Shown here piece by piece: positions 35,796 to 46,830 of a DNA stretch of 64,000 nt. Below the pieces are notes generated by a model. The model did not search any database. It was not told the DNA's origin and saw only the letters and a program-made list of their open reading frames with translations. The translations under genes and the position numbers were made by a program. The stretch is taken from NCBI RefSeq assembly GCF_964355755.1, contig NC_092670.1, positions 29,253,795 to 29,317,794 of the forward strand, read 5' to 3'. Positions within the stretch are counted from its first letter, which is position 1. Each line of letters starts with the position of its first letter. The DNA comes from Antedon mediterranea (Eukaryota; Echinodermata; Crinoidea; Comatulida; Antedonidae).

Positions 35796-36824
35796 TACCC
35801 GCTATGTATTGGTCAATTAGTTATCTGACCGCTAGGTATTTATTTAGTGAAGTACACCAGTGGAGAATGTTAGTGGTAATCCATCCAATTTAAATCAATA
35901 AGTAATATAAGTCATGTACAAAGTGCAATAGTTGTGATAAAAACGTGTACATTTTATGATACACTGTATGTTTATGTCAATTTATTTCCACATACTGATG
36001 GTTTCATAAAAATGTGATATTTAAGATATAATATATATATTTTATAATATAGTACTGTCAAAAAGTTTATTTAGTTACTTTGATTCAATATATTATTCAT
36101 CATGTACTACTGTACAGTATAAACACAATATCTCTCATGATTTTCTTTAGAATATTTATTGTAGCACTGTACGACCAAATAAATGGGTAAAAGTTTGGAA
36201 ATACTGAAGCCTACAGGGAATGAACTATGAACAATTAGGACTTTCCTTTCCTTTTGCAATTTTTTTTATTAACAACACACACATCATGCAAAGCACTTTT
36301 TTTAGGTTAAATTCCATTACCACACAAGTTTTAACATGCGATAAGGCCTTTCGTTTCAAGCGACTGCCAAGTGGGAAAATCTTTCATTTTTACAATGATG
36401 TTTTTTATATGTGCTTTATTTTTCCTGTCTAAAAATTGATCTGATTACTTCTTTAAAGGGGGGAGACTTTCTTTTTTCTTAATTTTTGTTTGAATAATTG
36501 TGCTTTCATACAATCTTTCACCTAATCTTAATTCTGTACGTGGATTATTTCAATAGTGATCTAATCTTTTTTAGATTTTAAAGGATTATCTAAATACTTT
36601 AGATGAAGTTGGATAAGAAGTTGTTTTGTCTTGCAGGTGTTGATGTCAACACATTTGTGTTGATTGTTTTTTTCAAATAGCCTTACAGTATATTTAAAGA
36701 GATTACATAAACTGTAGTTATTTTGTATAAGTGCATAGAGTAATCCATGGTAAGATTCAGAAAACAATTGAAATTATTTGGGTGTCTAGAAAAAAAAAAA
36801 GAAGAAAAAAGTTTTCTAGATTAA
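35796..36824. other. Intronic stretch between the two foldback copies
   Basis: AT-rich. No exon or repeat recognised. Confidence 0.35.
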
Positions 36825-38111
36825 GAAATTCATATATTTAACGCATTATTTGGTGAAAATCACATAAAATTTCAATAAGTTTGTCACTGTCAGTAAGGAA
36901 AAATGTTACTGTTGATACTATACATGGTTTCGTTAACCTTTTAAAGAATGAAATAGAACAATTCATCATATTATATTAAGTATGATGTCCTAGGCTAGGT
37001 AGTGATGTTGATTTAGGATCGATTATTATTCTTTGAAAACAGAGCAGACGTATTAGCAATAACATATTACAGCATTTTTATTGACAAATTAACAAATATA
37101 TTGAAATTAAACATGTTTTTCACCAATAAATGCATGAGAAATTGATGCATTCCACTGAATTTGAGTCCTCTATTATCGTTGCTCTTTTGGCGCTCCATAG
37201 AAACAAAAATATTGAACATTAAATAAGTTAAATTTGCGAACAGTGTGCGAGAAACACGCCTGCAAAATCATTAATTTTAGGATTTATTTGTTACTTTTTA
37301 TGTGATTCTTTCATTAAAGTACTCATGAGGCATACTTGTAAGGTGTGGTATTCACATGATAAAGTTAGTTATCAAATTTTGAGTCAAAATACAAGCGAAG
37401 GAAACTAGCGCCAGGTTTATAAGTACGTACATGGACAACAATAAATAAAAATCGTTCGTAATATACCTAGCCTACTAAAACAGGAATAGTGTAAACATTA
37501 TTAATATTACACCAATTATTATTATATCAAAATTTATTAAATTATTTTCTACATAGGCCTCTAGGTTAGGGCTATAAGCATAAAATTAGCTAACGTTTAA
37601 TGTTAGGCCTAGTATTACGATTGTCGGACGTAAGTCCTTTTCTTCACACACGCTCTCAGGTCTACCGAATTGAGGCGGGGTGTGACAAAATATTATTTTC
37701 ACTACGCTAATGTTTGAGAGACATGTTAAATTAATTGTAAAGTGAACACGCTCAAAATGCCAACATGCATGGCAGTCATTTGTTGATTGTCGCTATAACA
37801 ATTATTGTTTATTGAAAATTGAAGACGGATGCACAACTTTTGAACAGTTTGGGCACTTTTGTAAAAGTATAATTTGACACGATATGACTTGAATGAAAAA
37901 AACAATTAAAATATAAATAATTGATTATTAGGCCTATAATATAGCATAATAGCACGTTAAGATATGCCTCGCACCTTTTTAAAATTGTAAACTATGGTAT
38001 ATGCCTCGCACTTTTGGAAATGATAAAATGATGCCTTGCACAAATATTTGGCGTGCCTCGCATATCTCTCTTGCTTCGCGTGCCTCGATGACTCGCACCT
38101 TGTCAACACTC
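36825..38111. mobile_element. Truncated, inverted second copy of the palindromic element
   Basis: This is the complement of about 33732-35385. It opens with TTAACGCATTATTTGGTGAA (against 35350-35370), carries GGCGCTCCATAGAAACAAAA and GTTCGTAATATACCTAG, and ends CTCGCACCTTGTCAACACTC at 38111. The second palindrome arm is missing, so the end at about 36825 is a truncation. The two copies together form a further inverted repeat about 1 kb apart. Confidence 0.75.
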
Positions 38112-38480
38112 GAAGAATTTTCATCAATAAGCCTACATTAATAATAATGTTTTTGTTTATTTAACGCCAAAACCGAGTGTTGCCACATGAAAATTACACA
38201 GTAAATATCATCGTACTCGAGAATTTACTGGATTTTATATGTTTATTTATTTATTTTATTTATTTATTACCATCTTTACTGAGGGTAGCCTATCCAGTTC
38301 CAATAGAACTGATCATTTAGGGCCCTCGATAAAGCATACATAATGACAGGGACACAATAATGACGTGAAAATTACTCATCAAATCAATATCATCGTACTC
38401 GAGAAAATATAAGATTTACGATCCTCGCAGCAGTAGTCATGTGATGCAGTTTCAACCAATCATGTATTTACATAGGCTAG
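38107..38480 (+). repeat. Dispersed repeat family A, copy 3, interrupted by a SINE
   Basis: Landmarks shared with copies 1 and 2: TCAATAAGCCTACATTA, GAAAATTACACAGTAAATAT, ATCATCGTACTCGAGAA, GACAGGGACAC, GATCCTCGCAGCAGTAG and TTTCAACCAATCATGTATTT. The tRNA-like block is deleted. The SINE at 38246-38341 splits it. Confidence 0.7.
38246..38341 (-). mobile_element. 5'-truncated SINE tail inserted in family A copy 3
   Basis: The minus strand reads ATGATCAG, ACTGGATAGGCTACCCTCA and TAAAGATGG, followed by an (AAAT)n tail. This matches the 3' part of the SINE at 41322-41565. The uninterrupted site in copy 2 (18837/18838) marks the exact insertion point. Confidence 0.75.
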
Positions 38481-38565
38481 AGATACAGTATATAGCATCT
38501 TTTTAAAGAGAAAATATAAAACATACAGTATGTATTATACATGTACCATTTTCCCTACATTTTTC

Positions 38566-38892
38566 AGTAAATGTTTAGCGCAATAATAGTAAATGTTTAG
38601 CGCAATAATAGTAAATGTTTAGCGCAATAATAGTAAATGTTTAGCGCAATAATAGTAAATGTTTAGCGCAATAATAGTAAATGTTTAGCGCAATAATAGT
38701 AAATGTTTAGCGCAATAATAGTAAATGTTTAGCGCAATAATAGTAAATGTTTAGTTCAATAATAGTAAATGTTTAGCGCAATAATAGTAAATGTTTAGCG
38801 CAATAATAGTAAATGTTTAGCGCAATAATAGTAAATGTTTAGCGCAATAATAGTAAATGTTTAGCGCAATAATAGTAAATGTTTAGCGCAAT
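38566..38892. repeat. 22-bp minisatellite, about 15 units
   Basis: The unit is AGTAAATGTTTAGCGCAATA followed by AT. Units are almost identical, with a single variant carrying TTAGTTCAATA near 38752, which suggests recent expansion. Confidence 0.95.
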
Positions 38893-39379
38893 ACAGTGTT
38901 AAAATCATTTTTTTGCCGGATAAGTTACATTTCATTAACTCTCTCTCTCATTACTGTATTAGTGATTGTTCTTAAAGCCCATTGCAACATACAGTATTAG
39001 ATTTTCCAAACTTGATGTAAAAAAAATTCATTACTTACCACACACAGAAAATGTTTACATTTAAGAAGTGGATTTGCCTCAGGTAAAGCTATTTATTATC
39101 GTTTTACTATCTGGAATTACTACAGTTGACAGTGAATTGATAGACTATCAAGTGATCTAGTATTTGAAACACAGAAATTATGTCAAAACCTCAAATTTTA
39201 ACTTTAGTTAAACCACAAAACATTTCAAAGCCATTACAAAAAAACTGTATTTTTTATAATAGGTTTAATGAGAGTACTTGTACAGTATTTCTATTCATGA
39301 TGCATCCTAAAATCACTATAGTATCATACAGAATAATTATGTTTTGTGAACTCTATCGATATTATACTGTACAGTTATT

Positions 39380-40110
39380 GCTATCATTCACTATGAAACA
39401 GTATTTCTATCTTGTTCTATAAACACATGCTCTATGAATACAATATTTTTATCATGTTCTATAAATATGGATTTTCTATCATGCCCTATGTACAGTATAT
39501 AGTATTCCTATAAGGCTCTATGAAAACAGTATTTCTATCATGTTCTATAAATGTGGATTTTCTATCATGCTCTATGAATACAGTATTTCTATCATGTTCT
39601 ATAGATAAAGTATTTCTATCATGCTGTACTGTATGTATACAGTATTCCTATCATGTACAGTTATTTCTCTCATTCTCTATGAAACAGCATTTCTATCTTG
39701 TTCTATAAACACAGTATTATTTGTTATCATGCTCTATGAATACAGTATTTTTATCTAGTTCTACTATAAATATGGATTTTCTATCATCCTCTATGAATAC
39801 AGTATTGCTATCATCATGTTCTATAGATACAGTATTTCTATCATGCTCTATGCCTATCATGCTCTATGAATACTACTTCTATCATGTTCTATAATACAGT
39901 ATTTCTATCATCCTCTATGAATACAGTATTGCTATCATCATGTTCTATAATACAGTATTTCTATCATGCTCTATAAATACAGTATTTCTATCATGCTCTA
40001 TGAATACAGTATTTCTATCATCATGTTCTATAGATACAGTATTTCTATCATGCTCTATAAATACAGTATTTCTATCATGCTCTATGAATACAGTATTTCT
40101 GAATGTAGGA
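39380..40110. repeat. 27-28-bp degenerate minisatellite
   Basis: The unit is CTCTATGAATACAGTATTTC then TATCATG, alternating with CTATAAATACAGTATTTC forms. Copies vary in sequence and spacing, so it is older than the 22-bp array. Frames reading NTVFLSCSI repeats are artefacts. Confidence 0.85.
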
Positions 40111-40984
40111 AAAAATCCACCCACATATACACATACAGTATAGTATGTTAATAAAGCATTCTCTATCAACATAGTATTCTTTGATGCATTTATTTCTATC
40201 ATTATTCATAACATTAACATAATCCTACTACCTATATTTTGCAGTATCACAGATTGTATTATTGGGTCTATGACTCATCATACACAGGTAGACAATAATA
40301 TACACTTGTACCCCTTGAAAGATAAACTCTAAAGTTCAATGCCCTTACATAATCACTCTTTGGATCTGATTGTGTGTTTAGCCTACCTCTAGGGAATAAG
40401 GCATTGTGGTGTCATAAAAGGTACATTAATAGTGGTGTGGTAGCATGTCCTGTTTAGAAGTTGTGTGACAAAGCCTTTAAGTTTTTATTCCCACTCTAGG
40501 TAAATATTATTAAAGTAAATTTATATTTGAATTGTGGGCCTATGTTTTCTTTATGGTTTATGACTAAGAATATATCATTCAAAAATAAATACATACCACT
40601 TTAATCAGCTTTAAAAACTGTCCACCACACATGCTACATTAAGGCAAAATAAATATATACCGTATTTACTTGTTAAGCATCACCCTGATTTTCAAGCCAT
40701 TTTTTAGTTATTTATTTATTTTTAAATGACAAAAAAAAAAACAATTACAAATTCTCCTACACTTATTTTAAGTGATTATTAATTTGATTGATTATTGCAA
40801 GCATACAGATATATTGTAATGTTAATTGTAATTGCATAAATGGTTTCCATGAAGTTGAAAATGTATGTAGTGATTCATTTGTGCATTTTTAAAGAGTTGG
40901 TGTCAGTGAATCAATGTTGATCACCTATTAAACCATATTTAGCACGAATATAAATGTATCTTTTTGTAATAATAATGTACAAGC

Positions 40985-41075
40985 AATATGGGCAGACATG
41001 TCTTGAACCTATGGCTCTCGCATCCTAGTCCGATAAAATTGACAATGACCATTACACAATGGAGGTATAAAATTA
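40985..41075 (-). mobile_element. Decayed tRNA-derived SINE head
   Basis: The minus strand contains CCATTGTGTAATGGTCATTG (A-box-like) and CATAGGTTCAAGACATG (B-box-like) at tRNA spacing, but no acceptor-stem pairing. Not a functional tRNA gene. No tail could be delimited. Confidence 0.4.
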
Positions 41076-41321
41076 GACCTCCATGATTACACCAAATAAT
41101 TATTTAAACTTTTGATCAAGAAACATACAACTGAAAAGAATTTTTACAATTACACCATTTTGAAAGTTCAATTTGACTTTAAATTATTAACATAATAGGA
41201 TGTTGAAATTGAAATGACTTTCTTTGTTTATTTTGAAGTGAACAAAGTCCACACTCACTGTACTTCCTCACATTTGTGTATTTGAAATACATTTGCTCAT
41301 CAAAGAGGAAGAGCATGGTTT

Positions 41322-41565
41322 GTTTTTTTTTAACCATATTTAATGAGGGTGATCCATCCAGTATAATGCTGATCATTAGGAACCCTCAGAGTTTTACAAG
41401 ACAAATATATACACAAGATGTTCTACATAAACAAAGTCTTATAGAAGTCTTTGGGAGGGGAGTTGTAATTTGGTCCTTAGGAAAAATCCTGACATGTGAC
41501 AGGACTTGAACCCAGGACCCTTGGAGTGGTAGCCAAGCATCATAACCACCAAGCCACAACTCCAC
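41322..41565 (-). mobile_element. tRNA-derived SINE, near full length
   Basis: The minus strand starts GGAGTTGTGGCTTGGTGGTT (A box) and has CCTGGGTTCAAGTCCTG (B box) at normal tRNA spacing. An unrelated body follows (TCAGGATTTTTCCTAAGGAC, CTCCCAAAGACTTC). The 3' module is TAATGATCAGCATTATACTG, GATGGATCACCCTCA, TAAATATGG, with an A-rich tail. The same 3' module forms the copy at 38246-38341. The head is an RNA polymerase III promoter by homology. A target duplication is not obvious. Confidence 0.8.
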
Positions 41566-42789
41566 TCAGGTAATGGTAATTGCAGATTATGCTAAAAACG
41601 GCTAAATAATGCCACAGCATTATGCCAGATGCTGTGGGCCTCCAAATAATTCCAAAAAGCATAATAATGCCAGAAATGGCAACTATGAAAGAGCGTGGTA
41701 ATCGCATAGAGGGCACTATTTATTATACTGTAAAGCCTGTTCCATTTCATTATAATTTGTGAGGTTATGCATTTATTTTGAAATAGCTTCCAGCAATGTC
41801 AGTATTGCTAAGCATACAGTATTCTGCTTAATACTGTAGCTTAACACAACTTTTATTGATAATTATGCAGAAAGAAAAATACCCTAACATTTGCAGTATG
41901 CATAACTTTGAAGTAGTCTGTGAGTCACAATCCTACATTTATACCAGTTCAGTATGTGCAACAACATTAATCAAGTGGTATTTTAAATGAAGCAAAGACA
42001 ATATTGAAAGTTTTGGTTGCTATATTTTAAGATAATAGAAAAGTTGAGTGGTTGATTCAAAATGCTAATGGTACTTCATATTTACAGTACTCTTGGGTCG
42101 TCCATAACTGTAAGGTTAATTTTGCTAATGGTTAATGTTAAGTACTCAAATGTGTGTCAGTCTTTGCAAATTGTTTCTATTTTGAAACATGTTTCTTAAA
42201 GTGTTTAAAAGTAAAAAAAAAAAATATTTAGAGCACAAGCATAGAATTTAAAAAATGTGCAATAGCAAGTGTGATTTTATTGGTATGATGACAAAAAAAA
42301 TACTTGTGGATATGGATTTTGGCCTGCCTCTGATTTTTAACATTTTTTTATTTTAAAAATCGACTGAAAAAGATATTTTTTTTTTTTTCAAATATTTTTA
42401 TATTATTGTTTGGTGACACCAAGGACAGATAATAAAAGAATTTTATCTTTTATTCATAAAAGTAATTAAATCATTGAATTAAATTGCCACCGAGCAAAAA
42501 TGTAGGCCCTAATACAGCTGACGCCTTATCCCATCCCATGATCCAGGCTCTCATCGAAGGGAAATTCTGATTGTGTAGAGGTAGATTGGGGTAAAGTCGA
42601 GCATACAACATTTCTTAGGTAAATTTTTGTTCAACTTTTGTATTATTGCTCGGCGAATCCTTTGCCCGATAAACCATCTAATATGTGTCTGTTTAAAGCT
42701 AGTCACCATATGAGCCTAGTAAAAAACAACAAGAAATACCACCGCCGCCTCAAAACTTGTGTGTTTGTATAGTGGGGGTGATTAAAATC

Positions 42790-43015
42790 GTATCCGGACA
42801 ACTACCCCCTGGATAATTACCACCCGGACAACTACCACCCGGACAACTACCACCCGGACAACTACCACCCGGACAACTACCCCCTAGGACAACCACCACC
42901 TGGACAATTACCCCCTAGGACGACTACCCCCTAGGAAACTACCCTCTAGGACAACTACCCTCCTAGGACAACTACCCTCTAGGACAACTGCTATGTCCCT
43001 AGGACAACAACACCC
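42790..43015. repeat. 15-16-bp tandem repeat (GGACAACTACC type)
   Basis: Reiterated GGACAACTACCACCC, grading into CTAGGACAACTACCCTC. Degenerate at the right side. A related array lies at 54585-54755. Confidence 0.85.
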
Positions 43016-44380
43016 TCTGAACAACCACACCTATATCATGAAACCTACACCTTACTGTAGGTTATAATTACGATCTTGTAAAACTTACTGAACTTCAAAA
43101 CATAGGGAGAGAGATTTTATTACAGTAAAAACTGAAGAAGTGAGAAACCGGAAAATACATTACAATCATATTGATTAAGTGATTTATTTAATGTGATTTC
43201 AAAAAGTTACCACTACATTAAACATCTATCTCACTGATTTTAACATTATTTATTGATGCATTGCATTGCATTCTTCTTATATTGCAGTTCATCATGTCTG
43301 ATGATGACTAGGTAGGTATCTGTCGGGGCATTAGTTGAATAGTATATAGACTAGTTGTATTCAAATGAATTCTTTAAGGTTTAAAAATAAAAAATAAATA
43401 TATAAATATTGGTTTTTGTGAGTACAGACTGAAACATTGATGTTTGAATGTTGAATACCTTGTGATATTAGGGACGAATCCTGTGTTTGCTAGAGCGTAA
43501 AATCATAATCAGTCGACATAGTCGTTTTATTAGTTATGCACACTTGCGCAAAGACGGCGACTGGCAATATATCTCTCTCCCTCCCCTGACTCGTGGCGCG
43601 AGGCCCTTCTGAATTGAATCGCTTGTCTCTGGTGATGCAGCATACAGTAGGCCAGCCTTCCTAGCTAGGGGCGCCTCGCATTTAAACGCCGCTTTTAACA
43701 CAGCCATTTTAACCCAATAAAAATGTTATTTTATTAAACAATAAAATTAGAAATTCCATGTGTTAAGTGTAATTTGAACTATGTATTTAAGGTTATATAT
43801 ACATTATTTCTAGTAGTTCTCCATAAACGGTAAAATGGCAACTTTATTGACCTAAAAAGAATTTCACGCTAAACTCCGTCCTGTGCCTTTCCGTCGTGTT
43901 TTGTAAAGTCCCTATTCTCTGCGATCAACAGCAGTTACAGCAACTGTGCTCATTTATCAAAGGTGAGGTTGCATAAGAAATTAGCATTGATTCTCACTGC
44001 TAATATAATTGTTCACGTCCTCATGCAGCGCAATCAAATCACTTGTGAGGAAACATGCATTCAATTACCTACTGTAGATGTAGTAGGTTTATATAATAAT
44101 GTACTGTAACTGTATATCAATAGATCTTTAGAAAAATATCTTTGAATTTAAGATAGATTGGTCTGTATTAAACTTTACACCACCATTGCCTAGAGAGGTT
44201 TTTGTTTGTTTTTTCGGTAGGCTAACTATTTTTTTAGGCAGCGACTTGACTTGTTGTAAGACAATGATCATGATGAAAGCATGTTTAAATTAAATTTTTC
44301 TTTCTTCTTCTTTTTTTTTCTTCTTCTTCAAACTTTAAACAAAGATGTGCCTGCTTAATAATATGAAAAGAATGGTACGT
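43016..44380. other. Intronic DNA without supported features
   Basis: The segment 43550-43980 is somewhat GC-richer and ends in a donor-like AAAG|GTGAGG at about 43960, but no exon can be argued. A pyrimidine run (TTCTTC) lies at 44297-44333. Confidence 0.35.
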
Positions 44381-44382
44381 TG

Positions 44383-46162
44383 CAGGCCCGTATCCAGGGG
44401 GGGTGCGTTGGGTGCAGACGCACCCCCCCAAGTCCCAAAAGGTCCACTATTTCCTCGGTTGGTATTTTTTCTTGTCTTGTTTAACTAAAGACAATATCAT
44501 TATATATATACAAAATTTACATTATCAATGGTATACAAACAAAAATATGCTAATATAAAATGAAAAAATACCGGTAATTAAATTACGGAATCTGAACTGA
44601 CTACAAACTCGATGTAAAACATGCGCAGTCGATCATGTGACGACAAGCAATAGCTTAGCGCTTCATGTACGCGGTACGCGGTAAAGTGTTTGCTGGAGAA
44701 ATACAGACAACTTAACGTCAGGGAACACGTGTACTTTTTGTCGGGGAATATAATATACAGTAAAAAGCGTTCGCGTTCACTTCGTAGCTAGCTTCAGCGC
44801 CTAGAAAACCGCGACGTTTCATTGACCGTGAGAGTACGTCAGAGTGATATTATGCACTTTATATGCATTCATTATTGCCAGCGATCTAACTTACTACTAA
44901 ACAATAGCTAGGTACGCACTTGTCTGGCGGTATCCCTTTGTACGAATCGTTCAACGTTGGGTCGAGACGCGTGATATCAAGTTTCATCCAGGGACCAAAA
45001 TGTGTAATGTGTTATTTTCCAGGCGAAGTTTACCGACGGTTACGTCGTGTACTGCGTCGACGTACGCTACACTACAGCAAAAACGAATTATGTTAATTGT
45101 TCGTTTGTTCACCAATTTTTTAATTTACAAGTAACCTTCTGTACCGTGGGGCACCTAAAATAAATTTTTCATCCATTACTAAACAAAAAAACATGCCATT
45201 TTCGCTTAGCCAACATTATAGCTATAGTTATTACATTTTCAATATCCTGTATGTCATGAATTTCTCACCACTCGGAAGTCCAGATGGTACGCATGCATAC
45301 ACCTGGGAGGAATAAACTTTTTTCCCCGACTGAAAAAGGTCTACGCTTGCGTTTTTTAAGCCTCTAGGCCTGATGTTTCCAAAGTATAAAATGCAATTTT
45401 TTGAAGACCTGCAGCTCTAGTTTTAAACATTTTCTTAGCTCAGCCCCAACAATAAAGCTGGTCATATTTCGAAGAACAAGAAGTACATTTTCCGGGACCT
45501 AACATCTCTATTTTTCAAACATTTCTTAGCTCAGTCACAACCCATGATAGGGACTTATATATTTTTTTTTATGTTTTGAAGTATAATAAGTCCAATTTCC
45601 GGGACCTCCAACTCTATTTTTCAAAATTTTCTTTGAACTTTTATTTTTTAAATTGAAAAATATGGATTGAAACCGTCATCGCGCATCGTTTTTTTGCACG
45701 CAGTATTTTATTTATGCATTATAAAAAATGGAAAAAATGGCTACCCTAAATCTGATTAAAAAGACCTCAAATGACGCTAGAACGCGTTGCTTCCGGGGGC
45801 TTCGCCCCCTGGACCCCCACCGGGGGCCCTTGGCGGCCCCTGGCCCTCAGCCTAGTGATGCTCGCTTCGCTCGCATAGCCCCCTCGTCGGGGAATGTAGC
45901 CCCCGCGTCGGGAAGATCCTGGCGCCACCCCTGCTGAGTTGGCCTCATCATGAAAGCGTTAAGTTCTGGTGTCCATCGTTCAACTAGCCCAAGCCACAAC
46001 AGAGAGTCTTACATCAGTCTTTAGAACGTCAAATAACGCAAATTTTTCCAGGGCCTTCCGCCCCTGGACCCTGACCGGGGGCCCTTGGCGGCCCCCTGGC
46101 CCCCAGCCATTGTTGCTCGCTTCGCTCGCACCCCCCCATTATAAATGCTGCATACGGGCCTG
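44383..46162. mobile_element. 1.78-kb non-autonomous DNA element with CAGGCCCGTAT ends and CGTTG target duplication
   Basis: The termini are CAGGCCCGTATCCAG (44383) and the complementary CTGCATACGGGCCTG (ending 46162). The 5-bp sequence CGTTG flanks both sides (44378-44382 and 46163-46167). The interior includes two copies of a GC-rich module (CTGGACCCCCACCGGGGGCC, then CTCGCTTCGCTCGCA; about 45795-45880 and 46055-46132). No transposase remains. Ends of this type are common in hAT-like MITEs, but a 5-bp duplication is unusual for hAT, so the superfamily is left open. Confidence 0.75.
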
Positions 46163-46669
46163 CGTTGTATTAAAACCATACAAATATTAGAACGGCATCC
46201 CAAGAGTGCATACCTCCACCTACTGTAAAATTCTCCTACGAATATTATTACATAAGATTTCTTCGGGGAAAAATTTATTTTATCTTTGTGTCTTAATGCT
46301 GCGTGTGATTGGGCTAATTTCACTACAACCATGTGTATGCGAGTTTGGTGTAATGTAACCAGCCTTTCAGCTAACAATAGTTTAAGTTGACTAATAATAG
46401 AACAGCCACCCCAAAACAAACAGGTGAATTTGAAAAGAAGTAGGTTTTTAAAACTATTGTATCAAAAAACCTGTACATTAAATCAAATTATGTTTTAAAA
46501 TTACAAATGACAAATTAAAACTCTTGCCTCTTGTACAAAAATGAAGTCTTTTGGACAAGTAGTTCTTGAGAAGAAAATGCAATTTCAGTTTACTTATTAC
46601 TTTAAGACTGCTCACTGGTATTTGAAAATTGTCTCCTTTCTTTTAAAACTAGCAGGTCTGAAAATAATA

Positions 46670-46830
46670 CTAAAAAGTGGTCTAGAATTGGGACCCTGGT
46701 CCGGATTGCCTTCAAAATTTAATGGAGTGGTCCAATTGACCACATACCTATCTGTATTTTCATTTTGGTAATCCTGCCAACAGACAGACACACGCGATTG
46801 ACTACATATACTGTACCTCCTTGGCGGATG
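46670..46830 (+). mobile_element. Probable LINE/SINE 3' tail (RTE-like style)
   Basis: TGGGACCCTGGTCCGGATTG, TCAAAATTTAATGGAGTGGT, CCAACAGACAGACACACGCG and CCTTGGCGGATGTA follow the order of a retroposon tail frequent in invertebrates, where the last part usually reads GGCGGAGGTA. The assignment is from memory of that pattern. Confidence 0.4.

Noticed and set aside
38566-38892. CRISPR array
   Set aside because: The units are contiguous 22-bp copies without unique spacers, in animal nuclear DNA. The other arrays fail for the same reason.
41490-41565. Functional tRNA gene on the minus strand
   Set aside because: A and B boxes are present but the acceptor stem does not pair and an unrelated SINE body follows. 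The same applies to the heads at 12167, 40985 and 63000.
43860-43966. Possible 5' UTR exon ending AAAG|GTGAGG in a GC-richer patch
   Set aside because: Only a donor-like word supports it, with no start codon, promoter motif or partner exon.
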